Positions 49,331-58,214 of a stretch of DNA of 64,000 nt are shown one piece after another; within the stretch, counting starts at the first letter, position 1, and every line of letters begins with the position of its first letter. The notes beneath the pieces are model-generated. The model worked only from the letters and a program-made list of their open reading frames with translations, was not told where the DNA came from and did not search any database. Position numbers and translations under genes: made by a program. Origin of the DNA: Christiangramia sabulilitoris (GTDB lineage: Bacteria; Bacteroidota; Bacteroidia; Flavobacteriales; Flavobacteriaceae); assembly GCF_007050985.1 (NCBI RefSeq), contig NZ_VHSF01000002.1, positions 496,001-560,000 of the forward strand. Reading direction: 5' to 3'.

Positions 49331-50095
49331 ATGTCATTATTCGGAAACAATATCAAAAAAATTAGAAGCATAAAATCGCTTAGTCAACAGGCTTTTGCTG
49401 AAATATTCGATTTAAAACGCGGTACCTTAGGCGCTTACGAGGAAGGCCGAAGCGAACCTAAAATTGAAACCATTATCAAAATTGCTAATTATTTTAGCAT
49501 CCCAATTGGAGACCTGCTCACAAAAGAACTTACGGTAAATCAATTGCTAAAGTTTAAAGTAGATTTTGAATCCAGTATACTGGAAGAGAAAAACGATTTC
49601 TTTATAAAAATCCCTTGTATCACTCCGCAGCTTCACACTGACTATCTCAGGCATCGTGACAATCCGAATTTTATTGATGACCTGCCTTATCTAAATCTTC
49701 CTGTAACCAATGAAAATGAGCTAAGAGCATATGTAGTGGATAACCTTGAAATGAGCTCAGATAATGACGGTCTTTATCCTAAAGATATAATCATTGGAGA
49801 AAGAGTAGCTCGGAAGAGATTCCCCGATCTTCAAAGTTCCTGTATATACCTGATAATCCTGAAAGACAGGATCTTATTAAGAAGAGTATTCCAGGCCAGT
49901 AAAAGATTCATTTTAAAAGCAGATCATCGTGGCATAGATGAGCTTAAAATAAACCATGCCGATGTAAAGGAATTGTGGGAACTAAAATACGTCTTCTATC
50001 ACCGGGTTCCGGAAAAAAGAAATATAGATATTAAGGAGAAACTTTCATTTTTAGAAAAAGAGTTCCTCAAATTGAGATCTTCATTAGACAGCTAA
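49331..50095 (+). CDS. XRE-family regulator with C-terminal S24-like domain
   Basis: The 254-residue regulator has an HTH in residues 5-60 (IKKIRSIKSLSQQAFAEIFDLKRGTLGAYEEGRSEPKIETIIKIANYFSIPIGDLL). The C-terminal part (YVVDNLEMSSDNDGLYPKDIIIGERV ... LIILKDRILLRRVFQ) resembles LexA/CI S24 peptidase domains but without an obvious Ser-Lys pair, and a coiled coil ends it. The gene is divergent from the PspA-flotillin operon, with operator-like repeats between them. Confidence 0.87.
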   Translation: MSLFGNNIKKIRSIKSLSQQAFAEIFDLKRGTLGAYEEGRSEPKIETIIKIANYFSIPIGDLLTKELTVNQLLKFKVDFESSILEEKNDFFIKIPCITPQLHTDYLRHRDNPNFIDDLPYLNLPVTNENELRAYVVDNLEMSSDNDGLYPKDIIIGERVARKRFPDLQSSCIYLIILKDRILLRRVFQASKRFILKADHRGIDELKINHADVKELWELKYVFYHRVPEKRNIDIKEKLSFLEKEFLKLRSSLDS

Positions 50096-50106
50096 CAAGA
50101 GGGTTT

Positions 50107-50943
50107 TTAGACATTTTCTCCAACTGGAACCTCTCTGTTAATTGAATATTTTGGAATAGGTATTGTCACGCCTTCGGCATCCAGTTCTTTTTTTACAGCC
50201 TCCAGCTGTTCCCAGTAAGCCGGCCAGTATTCTACAGATTCTATCCAGCACCTTGCCTTGATCTTCATCTGGTACTCCCCTATTTCATCAAGCCAGACAT
50301 CTACCGGCAAATGGAGGGCGAGTTTAGGATGCCTGTTCATTCCCCTTATTATTATTGCACGAACTTCATCCAAATCGGTTTCAAACGAAAACTTAAGATC
50401 AAGATCAATTCGTCGGTATTTTTCCATAGTGCGATTATCCACATCGCTATTGGAAACATTCCCATTAGGCATGGTAATAATTCTACCGTCAAAGGTTTTG
50501 ATCCTCGTATAAAGTATATCGATTTTTTCTACAAATCCCAGATTATCGTTTACATAAATAAGATCCCCGGCTTTAAAAGGTTTAAATACGAGTATAAGCA
50601 CTCCTCCGGCAAAATTGGATAGACTCCCCTGTAAGGCGAGACCTATTGCAATACCCGCTGCTCCAAAAACCGCCAGGAACGAGGTGGTTTTAATACCCAG
50701 AATAGAACCTATTACAAAAAATAAAAATCCATAGAGCAGGAAAACACTTAGGCTTTCCACAAAGGTTTTTAAGGAAAGTTCAGTCCTGGACCTTTTTAGC
50801 GCTCCTTTGAGCAGACGCATTACAAATTTTATTACGAAAATTCCTGCGATCAGCGCAACCAATGCATAAACCAGCTCCGGGCCAATTTCAAACAGAAATT
50901 CAAGAAGTTGTGATTTTAATTGGGTCCAAAAGTCTTTGTTCAT
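50107..50943 (-). CDS. mscS: Small-conductance mechanosensitive channel, MscS family
   Basis: Start set at ATG 50943 (MNKDFWTQLKSQLLEF); the frame upstream adds 13 residues of leader. The 278 residues have three N-terminal helices, with the pore-lining TM3 AVFGAAGIAIGLALQGSLSNFAGGVLILVFKPFKAGD, which carries the Gly/Ala packing pattern of E. coli MscS, and then the beta domain (GFVEKIDILYTRIKTFDGRIITMPNGNVSNSDVDN). Length matches MscS. It opens under hypo-osmotic shock. Confidence 0.94.
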   Translation of the reverse strand: MNKDFWTQLKSQLLEFLFEIGPELVYALVALIAGIFVIKFVMRLLKGALKRSRTELSLKTFVESLSVFLLYGFLFFVIGSILGIKTTSFLAVFGAAGIAIGLALQGSLSNFAGGVLILVFKPFKAGDLIYVNDNLGFVEKIDILYTRIKTFDGRIITMPNGNVSNSDVDNRTMEKYRRIDLDLKFSFETDLDEVRAIIIRGMNRHPKLALHLPVDVWLDEIGEYQMKIKARCWIESVEYWPAYWEQLEAVKKELDAEGVTIPIPKYSINREVPVGENV

Positions 50944-51110
50944 AGTTGGTAATGGGTTCAAAATGAGAGACCAAATATACACAGGTATATTTTAAACGAA
51001 TATTTATAAAAAATATCCCGTCACCAGGGACAGGATCTTTCTTATTAAAAATGCAGGTTAGCCGAACTAAACCCCTATCAACTTTCCTATTTTTCCTTTT
51101 TGGAAAATTT

Positions 51111-51998
51111 TTATTCTGTGGATTTACTGAAAATCTTTTTCCAGATTTTTTTCAGCAAATTCACCACCGGAAGAGTCAACAAACCTACCACAATACCTAC
51201 AAGGGCTTCGCCCAGTATCGCAGGAATGCCATGTACCAGGTCATGAATAAAATGTATGTTATGAACAAAGATCCCACCGGAAACAAGAATTAAAGCGATG
51301 GTCCCGATCACCGATAAACTTTTGATCACAATAGGTAGAGCCTTCACCAGGAATCTTCCCATAATATCTGAAAAACTGTCGTCCCTATCGTTTAGATTTA
51401 TAAGCTTCGCACCAAATTCATCCATACGAACTATTAAGGCAACAATACCGTATACGCCTACGGTTGCGACTAAAGCAATGAGTGAAACTATGATAATTTG
51501 ATTTAGTAATGGCTCTCCGGTCACGGCGCCCAGGGCTATGATCACGATCTCTACAGACAGGATAAAATCGGTGATAATCGCTGATTTTATTTTTTCCTTC
51601 TCCTGTTCTAAAGCCTGTTCCCTGGTTAATTTTTCCAATACCGGTTTCTTTGCGGGATGGGCATGTGGAAAGAAATATTCATAAATTTTTTCAGCACCCT
51701 CATAAGCGAGGTAAAAACCTCCAATCAACAATATGATGGTAACAGCTGCCGGTAAAAACGCACTTAGTAAAAAGGCCACCGGCAGGATGATCACTTTATT
51801 TAAAAAAGAGCCTTTGGTAATTGCCCAGAGCACGGGAATCTCCCGGGATGACACAAAGCCAGATGCCTTTTCTGCATTTACGGCAAGGTCATCCCCAAGC
51901 AATCCGGCGGTTTTTTTACCGGCTACTTTTCCCATGACCGCCACATCATCCATAAGCGCCGCGATATCATCTAATAATGCAAAAAATCCTGATGCCAT
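51111..51998 (-). CDS. DUF808-family membrane protein
   Basis: The 295-residue protein begins MASGFFALLDDIAALMDDVAVMGKVAGKKTAGLLGDDLAVNAEKASGF, the hallmark of DUF808 (YedI-like) proteins. Multiple membrane helices follow (VIILPVAFLLSAFLPAAVTIILLIGGFYLAYEGAEKIYEYFFP; LVKALPIVIKSLSVIGTIALILVSGGIFVHNI). Function is unknown; it neighbours the MscS channel gene on the same strand. Confidence 0.9.
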   Translation of the reverse strand: MASGFFALLDDIAALMDDVAVMGKVAGKKTAGLLGDDLAVNAEKASGFVSSREIPVLWAITKGSFLNKVIILPVAFLLSAFLPAAVTIILLIGGFYLAYEGAEKIYEYFFPHAHPAKKPVLEKLTREQALEQEKEKIKSAIITDFILSVEIVIIALGAVTGEPLLNQIIIVSLIALVATVGVYGIVALIVRMDEFGAKLINLNDRDDSFSDIMGRFLVKALPIVIKSLSVIGTIALILVSGGIFVHNIHFIHDLVHGIPAILGEALVGIVVGLLTLPVVNLLKKIWKKIFSKSTE

Positions 51999-52145
51999 AA
52001 CTCTTCATAGTTTAAAAGCTAAGCAAGTTCAGTCTTTTTGATGAATGGAAAAAATTATTTTCACCTTCTTAACTATAAGACCAGATAGCTTCTATTTTCA
52101 AGACTCCCTAAATTAGCTTACATTAAAAGATCTATTAAAAAAGAT

Positions 52146-53204
52146 ATGGTCGAAATTAATAAAAATAAACCCGTGTTAGTTACTGGTGCAACCGGATATG
52201 TTGCCGGGTGGCTGGTAAAGAAATTACTTGAAGAAGGCTTCACCGTTCATGCCGCAGTAAGGAACCCCAATAATAAAGATAAGGTACATCACCTGGATGG
52301 TATCGCCGGAAATACTTCCGGAAACATCAAATATTTTCAATCAGATCTCCTGGATGACGGCTCCTATGCTGAAGCCATGGAAGGCTGTGAACTCGTCTTC
52401 CATACCGCCTCGCCATTTACTTCAGAATTTGATGACCCACAAAAAGAACTTATTGAACCGGCGGTTAAGGGAACGGCTAATGTTTTAAACCAGGCAAATA
52501 AAACAGAAAGCGTTAAGAGAATAGTGCTTACGAGTAGTTGTGCGGCTATTTATTCAGATGCTACAGATGTGCAGAAAACTGCTAACGGTAGCTTAACCGA
52601 GGAGGATTGGAACACCACTTCTTCTCTGGATTATCAGCCTTACTCCTTTTCGAAAACTCTGGCTGAAAAAAAAGCCTGGGAGATCCACAAAAAACAATCT
52701 CGATGGGAACTGGTAACTATTAATCCTTCTCTGGTTATGGGACCGCCTTTGAATCCTAAGGCAACTACTTCAGAAAGTTTCAGCCTGCTGAAGCAATTAG
52801 GTGACGGTACCTTTAAAATGGGAGCACCTAAGTTAGGCATTGGTCTGGTAGACGTCCGCGATGTCGCAGACGCGCATTACAAGGCAGGCTTTACTCCTAA
52901 AGCCCATGGAAGATATATTACTTCTGCTCACAATACTAATTTTGTAGAATTAGGGCATGCGCTTCAACCAAAATACGGAGATTCCTACCCCGTGCCCACC
53001 AAAGCATTGCCGAAATGGATTTTAATGTTAATTGGGCCTTATGTAAATAAAAATCTTACGAGAAGATTTATTAAAAACAATGTCAACGTAAAATGGAAAG
53101 CCGATAATTCTAAGATTAAAAACGATCTGGATATAAAATTCAGGCCACTCCGTGAAACTATGGAAGACTCCTTCCAGGTACTTATAGACAATGGAATAAT
53201 ATGA
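52146..53204 (+). CDS. Extended SDR reductase, dihydroflavonol-reductase-like
   Basis: The 352-residue protein has the Rossmann motif VLVTGATGYVAGWLVKKLLEEG (residues 11-32), an NADP-type loop (AAVRNPNN), a downstream active site with VLTSSCAAIY and the catalytic YSFSKTLAEKKAWE (YxxxK), and NPSLVMGPPL. This is the DFR-like aldehyde/ketone reductase type of extended SDRs. It stands alone; the substrate is unknown. Confidence 0.9.
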   Translation: MVEINKNKPVLVTGATGYVAGWLVKKLLEEGFTVHAAVRNPNNKDKVHHLDGIAGNTSGNIKYFQSDLLDDGSYAEAMEGCELVFHTASPFTSEFDDPQKELIEPAVKGTANVLNQANKTESVKRIVLTSSCAAIYSDATDVQKTANGSLTEEDWNTTSSLDYQPYSFSKTLAEKKAWEIHKKQSRWELVTINPSLVMGPPLNPKATTSESFSLLKQLGDGTFKMGAPKLGIGLVDVRDVADAHYKAGFTPKAHGRYITSAHNTNFVELGHALQPKYGDSYPVPTKALPKWILMLIGPYVNKNLTRRFIKNNVNVKWKADNSKIKNDLDIKFRPLRETMEDSFQVLIDNGII

Positions 53205-53346
53205 TTTACAACTTAGCACACCTAATACTTTATTGTGTAAGTGGTAAGGCACGGTAATTCTTCCCGACTTTAACTTAACCGAAAGGTTTTTAATGGAAAT
53301 AATCCTTTGATTTGGATATATTCCAATTTAGAAGTAATTTTCGACC

Positions 53347-54774
53347 ATGAAAGACGCGAAGTTTGCCATCACCGATATTGAAACTACCGGAAGCGGGATC
53401 AAAGGAAATAAGATCACCGAAATTTGCGTAATGGTAGTGCAAAATGGAGAAATCATTAATGAATATTCCTCACTAGTAAATCCCAGCCAGTCCATCCCCC
53501 TTTACATTGAAAGCCTAACCGGTATTAATGATGACATGGTGTCTAATGCACCACAGTTTTCCGAAATTGCAGACAAGATAGAAGAAATAACCCGGGACTG
53601 TATTTTCGTGGCTCATAATGTAAGTTTCGATTATAATATTTTACGGGCTGAATTCACCAACATCGGCCGTGATTTTAAAAGAAAAAGGATTTGTACCGTA
53701 AGACTCACAAAAAAGCTGATACCGGGCTTATTTTCATATAGTCTTGGAAATATTTGCACTAGTATCAATATCCCGCATTATGACCGTCACCGTGCAGGAG
53801 GCGATTGTGAAGCCACCGTAACCCTATTTCAACGCTGCGTTTCGCTGGATCCTGAATATGAAGTGATCAACGAATTCTTGAACAGAAAAACCGGGGCATC
53901 TTTCCTACCACCAAATTTCAAAAATTCAGATTTTGAAAAATTACCTACTGAAACCGGTGTCTATTTCTTCAAAGATAAGGACGGGATTCCGCTTTATATT
54001 GGCAAGGCAAAAAATATTAAGAACAGGATAAAATCCCATTTCCAGGAGCGATCCAACCGAAAGTATAAATTGATGCAGGAAGTGCATAGTATCGATTATG
54101 AACTTACCGGAAATGAATTTCTGGCATTGTTAAGGGAATCTGATCTTATTCTGAAATATTATCCCAAATATAACAAGGCTCAGAAAAAATATGCCAAGCC
54201 CTATACCCTTACCTCCTATCATAACCAGAAAGGAATTGAAGTTTTCGCGTTGCATAAGAATAAAATTTCGCCGGTAAGCTGGATGAAATTTTACACCCGT
54301 GATGAAGCCGTGAGCTTCATGGAAAAAGTATGTGAAAAATTTGAGCTATGCCCCAAATATGCCGGATTGCAGCGTGGGGTAACTTCCTGCGACCATTATA
54401 AAATAAAAAGCTGCAGCGGTGTTTGCAGAGCAGAAATCGAAGTTGAAGAATACAATGACCGGGTTGCACAGGCAATTGATTTTATAAATCAATATGAGAA
54501 TTCCTGTCTCCTTATGGAAAAGGGAAGAACCAGGGATGAAAAATCCTTTATTTATCTTCAGAAAGGAAGATATGCCGGTTATGGTTTTATAGGGAATTCA
54601 GAAGATTTTTCACATCCTGAGGACTTCAGAAATTACTTGATCCCACAAAAAAATTCCAGTTACACAGACAGGCTGGTGAGTCGTTATTTGAATACCAAAA
54701 AGAATCTCATTAGGCAACCGCTGGAAAATACAGAGTCAATTGTAGAAACAGAAGCTGGTTCCTGGTTTGGATAA
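53347..54774 (+). CDS. DEDD exonuclease fused to a GIY-YIG (UvrC-N/Cho-like) nuclease
   Basis: Residues 1-165 are a DnaQ-type exonuclease: FAITDIETTGSGIKGNKITEICVM (Asp8, Glu10), FVAHNVSFDYNILRAEF and HRAGGDCEATVTLF. Residues 200-280 are a GIY-YIG domain (PTETGVYFFKDKDGIPLYIGKAKNIKNRIKSHFQ). The rest resembles the UvrC middle (CSGVCRAEIEVEEYNDRVAQAIDFI). This fusion is a known proteobacterial/Bacteroidota architecture thought to act in DNA repair. Confidence 0.92.
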   Translation: MKDAKFAITDIETTGSGIKGNKITEICVMVVQNGEIINEYSSLVNPSQSIPLYIESLTGINDDMVSNAPQFSEIADKIEEITRDCIFVAHNVSFDYNILRAEFTNIGRDFKRKRICTVRLTKKLIPGLFSYSLGNICTSINIPHYDRHRAGGDCEATVTLFQRCVSLDPEYEVINEFLNRKTGASFLPPNFKNSDFEKLPTETGVYFFKDKDGIPLYIGKAKNIKNRIKSHFQERSNRKYKLMQEVHSIDYELTGNEFLALLRESDLILKYYPKYNKAQKKYAKPYTLTSYHNQKGIEVFALHKNKISPVSWMKFYTRDEAVSFMEKVCEKFELCPKYAGLQRGVTSCDHYKIKSCSGVCRAEIEVEEYNDRVAQAIDFINQYENSCLLMEKGRTRDEKSFIYLQKGRYAGYGFIGNSEDFSHPEDFRNYLIPQKNSSYTDRLVSRYLNTKKNLIRQPLENTESIVETEAGSWFG

Positions 54775-54808
54775 CTCACCTATTTTTTCCCGGTCGCTTC
54801 ATATTTAA

Positions 54809-56119
54809 TCATACCAATTTGATCCTTACTTTCTTCTTTTTCAATCGTGAGTTATTCAGGGTTTGAATTAGTTCATCTGCTTTTGAAGCCGGGATTGAAA
54901 CAAAGCTACAATCCTGTTTTAATTCGATAGTACCTAATTCATCTGTCGAAAGGTTGCCCTGCTTGAAAAATAATCCTGCTATATCCCCCTTGGATATTTT
55001 ATCTTTCCGGCCTCCGGAGATAAAAAGGGTTTTCCATTCGGTATCCTTTTTAACCTGATTAGATTCGAGCTTTTCTAACCTGGTATCTTTGATAAATTCT
55101 GGTAATATCTCCTTCTCCCATTTCAGAACATAGGCGGTACCGGTAGCTTCCATTCTGGCTGTACGCCCGTTACGGTGTGTAAATTCGGCCTCCTTAAGAG
55201 GAAGTTGATAGTGAATAATAAAATTCAGCTCTGGTATATCCAAACCTCTTGCGGCAAGATCTGTAGAGATGATAATCCGGTGGGTACCGTTCCTGAACTT
55301 TATCAAAGCACGCTCCCTATCCTGTTGCTCCATTCCACCATGAAATACACCATGGGAGATACTGTGTGCTGTAAGAAAATCGCTCACAAATTGAATAGAA
55401 TTTTTAAAATTGCAAAAGATAATTCCGGGTTTATTTCCAATATGAGCCAGAAGAGCAAGTAACCCCTGCAACTTATCCTTATCTAATGCATTTACAATTT
55501 TAACTTCGAGAAGATGGGTTTCTTCTGCCAGATAATTGATCACTGCAGGACTTTCTAAACCAACGAATTCAGGGACCTGAACGTTTTGTGTTGCCGAGGT
55601 CAGGATACGTTTTTCAATATTTGGTAACAGCCGGAAAATTTCAGACATTTCCTCTTCAAAGCCAATTTCCAGTGATTTATCAAATTCATCCAGGAGTATA
55701 GTTTTAATATTGTGCACAGGAAAATTATCTCTTCTTAAATGGTCTGCGATCCTGCCCGGGGTCCCAATAAGAATAGCCGGGGAATGTTTCAGATCCATTT
55801 TATCTTTTGCCGAAGATCTTCCACCATACACAGCATTAGCCTTAAAACCACTTCCCATTTCCCTTACTACCTGCTCAATCTGTATTGCCAATTCGCGCGA
55901 CGGAACAAGGATCAAAGCCTGTATTTCACTAATTTTCATGTCCAGCTCCTGGAGTAAAGGCAATAGAAAAGCAAGACTTTTACCCGTCCCTGTTGGCGAC
56001 AATAATATTGTATTCGGTGATGATTTAATAACCTCGCCAGCTTTCTTCTGCATGGCGTTTAGTTCAGAAATTTTCAGCTTACTAAGAATTTCCAACTGTG
56101 TTTTAATGTGATTACCCAT
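54809..56119 (-). CDS. DEAD-box RNA helicase (DbpA-like)
   Basis: I chose ATG 56119 (MGNHIKTQLEILSKL), five codons inside the longest frame. The 436 residues show ILLSPTGTGKSLAFLLPLL (motif I), PSRELAIQ (Ia), TPGRIADHL (Ib), LLDEFDKSLE (II, DEFD rather than DEAD), TSATQ (III, SAT), IIFCNFKNS (IV), IISTDLAARGLDIP (V) and HRNGRTAR (VI). The C-terminus (DIAGLFFKQGNLSTDELGTIELKQDCSFVSIPASKADELIQ) is a DbpA-type RNA-binding domain. It probably acts in ribosome assembly. Confidence 0.93.
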   Translation of the reverse strand: MGNHIKTQLEILSKLKISELNAMQKKAGEVIKSSPNTILLSPTGTGKSLAFLLPLLQELDMKISEIQALILVPSRELAIQIEQVVREMGSGFKANAVYGGRSSAKDKMDLKHSPAILIGTPGRIADHLRRDNFPVHNIKTILLDEFDKSLEIGFEEEMSEIFRLLPNIEKRILTSATQNVQVPEFVGLESPAVINYLAEETHLLEVKIVNALDKDKLQGLLALLAHIGNKPGIIFCNFKNSIQFVSDFLTAHSISHGVFHGGMEQQDRERALIKFRNGTHRIIISTDLAARGLDIPELNFIIHYQLPLKEAEFTHRNGRTARMEATGTAYVLKWEKEILPEFIKDTRLEKLESNQVKKDTEWKTLFISGGRKDKISKGDIAGLFFKQGNLSTDELGTIELKQDCSFVSIPASKADELIQTLNNSRLKKKKVRIKLV

Positions 56120-56205
56120 GGTCCAAAAGTACATCTAAATCCATAGTCTATTCTATCTAAGTCCAATAGAATTCTTTTAACTTTGAAACCGGTAAACTGA
56201 ACTAA

Positions 56206-57066
56206 ATGCATCCTGAAAACATACACCATAAGCCTTACAATTTTGATGTCCTTCAAAAAGTTAACCCGGCCTTAGCTCCTTATGTTTTCACCAACAAATA
56301 TGGGACTGAAACCATAGATTTTTCAATTCAGGATGCCGTTTTACAGCTAAACAAGGCGTTATTAAACCATCACTACCAGGTAGATCACTGGACTATTCCC
56401 AAGGATTATCTATGCCCGCCAATTCCTGGAAGAGCAGATTATATTTATCACCTCAATGATCTTTTGCAGGGGCAGAAATCAGGAGGAACGATCAAAGGAC
56501 TGGACATTGGTGTGGGTGCTAACACCATCTACCCTATTTTGGCAAACCGTATCTATGGTTGGAAAATGAGGGGTACAGATATTTCAAAAGATGCGGTCCT
56601 GGCCGCTAGAAAAAACATCATTGCCAATCCAATTTTATCAGATCAAATTGAAATATGCCAGCAGGACGATCGCGGCAGCATATTTAAAGGTATCATTAAA
56701 GAGAATGAATATTTCGATTTTAGTATGTGTAACCCACCTTTCCATGCTTCTGAAAAAGATGCAAGAAAAGCAGCCTTTCGCAAAATAAAAAATTTAGGAA
56801 ATCAGAAAGGACAAGGCCTTAATTTTGGCGGGCAGGCAAACGAACTATGGTGCAATGGTGGAGAGGCATTATTTATCAAAAGAATGATAAAGGAGAGCGT
56901 TCATTTTAAATCTCAGATAGGATGGTTCACCTGCCTGGTGTCCAAAAAAGAAAATCTGGCTAAGATCTATAAACAGCTGGAAAAAATAAATGCAATTTAC
57001 AAAACTATCGAAATGCAACAGGGGAATAAGAAAAGTAGAATTATTGCCTGGACCTTTAAGAATTAG
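56206..57066 (+). CDS. rlmF: 23S rRNA (adenine1618-N6)-methyltransferase
   Basis: The 286-residue enzyme has the family layout: MHPENIHHKPYNFDVLQKVNPALAPYV at the start, GLDIGVGANTIYPILAN (SAM motif I), DISKDAVLAARKNI, FDFSMCNPPFHASEKDA (the NPPF catalytic motif, then the family-specific FHAS) and NLGGQANELWC-type region (LNFGGQANELWCNGGEALFIKRMIKES). It methylates A1618 of 23S rRNA. It is divergent from the DEAD helicase gene. Confidence 0.95.
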   Translation: MHPENIHHKPYNFDVLQKVNPALAPYVFTNKYGTETIDFSIQDAVLQLNKALLNHHYQVDHWTIPKDYLCPPIPGRADYIYHLNDLLQGQKSGGTIKGLDIGVGANTIYPILANRIYGWKMRGTDISKDAVLAARKNIIANPILSDQIEICQQDDRGSIFKGIIKENEYFDFSMCNPPFHASEKDARKAAFRKIKNLGNQKGQGLNFGGQANELWCNGGEALFIKRMIKESVHFKSQIGWFTCLVSKKENLAKIYKQLEKINAIYKTIEMQQGNKKSRIIAWTFKN

Positions 57067-57298
57067 GTTTTTACGCTTCTTTTAGGTACAAATCGTGTGA
57101 TTAATTGAGAAAGATGTATATTAATAGTGTTTTAAATGAGAACATGTTAATAATCGCTGAAATTTTCGCAACATTGAATTGAAGTTTTCAGCTTTATTTC
57201 ATCTGTGCTGGCATTCAATTTTTCTTTAAGTTTTATTGCCTTGCCCACTCAAAAGAGGATATTTTATAATAAATTTCGTAATTAGTGTTAAATAAGTG
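57067..57298. other. Intergenic, nothing seen
   Basis: AT-rich stretch of about 230 bases without gene, repeat or clear promoter motif. Confidence 0.4.
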
Positions 57299-57913
57299 AT
57301 GGGAAATTTTTTAAGAAGAACCATACCCGACATGGATAGAACTCAGATTTTCGACAATTTGCATACCCGGTTGGAGAATGACCTTCCCTATTATTTATAC
57401 TATCATTGTCCTGCGCATACCAAAAGTGTAATAGACCGTTGCGAATTCCTGGCACAACTAGAGAAAATTTCAGAACAAGAAACTTACCTTGTAAAGATTG
57501 CCGGCCTTTACCACGATGCCGGTTTCCTGATTGGTCGTAAAGACCATGAAACCAAAAGCTGTGAATTGGCAACTGCAGAATTGCCGGAATATGGATTTAC
57601 TAAAGCAGAAATAAAATTGATCTGCGGAATGATCTCAGCAACAAGGATACCTCAGAAAACCCATAATATATATGAGAAAATTGTCGCTGATGCCGACCTT
57701 TTTTATCTTGGCACCGATGAGTATAATTTTTACTCCAACCAGTTATACCGTGAATTAAAGTATTTCAATCCCGAATTGAACGAAAACGAATGGTTTGAAA
57801 TTCAATTGAACTTTCTCAATGCACACCGTTTTCATACCGAGTACGGCAAAGAAACCCTTGAACCTATTAAACAAATAAATAAGCAAAAACTGATCGAATC
57901 TCATCGGAAATAA
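57299..57913 (+). CDS. HD-domain phosphohydrolase-family protein
   Basis: The ATG at 57299 is preferred to the GTG three bases earlier; a further ATG at codon 12 (MDRTQIFDNLHTRLEND) is also possible. HD-domain metal ligands are visible as YYHCPAHTKSVIDRCEFLA (H), AGLYHDAGFLIGRKDHETKSCELA (HD and a further H-E pair) and DADLFYLGTDEYN (D). Related proteins hydrolyse nucleotides or cyclic nucleotides; the substrate is unknown. Confidence 0.87.
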   Translation: MGNFLRRTIPDMDRTQIFDNLHTRLENDLPYYLYYHCPAHTKSVIDRCEFLAQLEKISEQETYLVKIAGLYHDAGFLIGRKDHETKSCELATAELPEYGFTKAEIKLICGMISATRIPQKTHNIYEKIVADADLFYLGTDEYNFYSNQLYRELKYFNPELNENEWFEIQLNFLNAHRFHTEYGKETLEPIKQINKQKLIESHRK

Positions 57914-58096
57914 TATTCCTAAAGATCTGCTTTATTTATCTCTAATTGCATAATTTTTAGTCCTCAAAAGATTGAAATATTAGTGTGTCTATAGGAAAAT
58001 TAAAAAATTAGCGATAATTTTAATTTATTATAAAAGTTATCGAGTAAGAACAGCATAGGTTATAATTTGAACCTTATTCTTTAACTAACCAACCGA

Positions 58097-58126
58097 GGAA
58101 AGGGATAACAATTGTTATCCCTTTCC
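58097..58126. promoter_or_regulatory. 30-bp perfect palindrome before the symporter gene
   Basis: Bases 58097-58126 read the same on both strands (arms GGAAAGGGATAAC, centre AATT). As RNA it makes a 13-bp stem with an AAUU loop. It lies 89 bases before the symporter ATG and about 180 after the HD gene. It could be the HD gene terminator, a 5'-UTR element or an operator. Confidence 0.6.
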
Positions 58127-58214
58127 TATTTATTAATTGAATTTTAAAAATGCATTTCGGGATATATCGATTAATTTTTCGTTCTTAGATATCTAATTTC
58201 TCCAGTTCTACAAA

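Noticed and set aside
58097-58126. Resemblance of the 30-bp palindrome to the lac operator half GGATAACAATT
   Set aside because: Only an 11-base half-site resembles it, there is no LacI-family gene in the window, and the palindrome is far longer; treated as coincidence.
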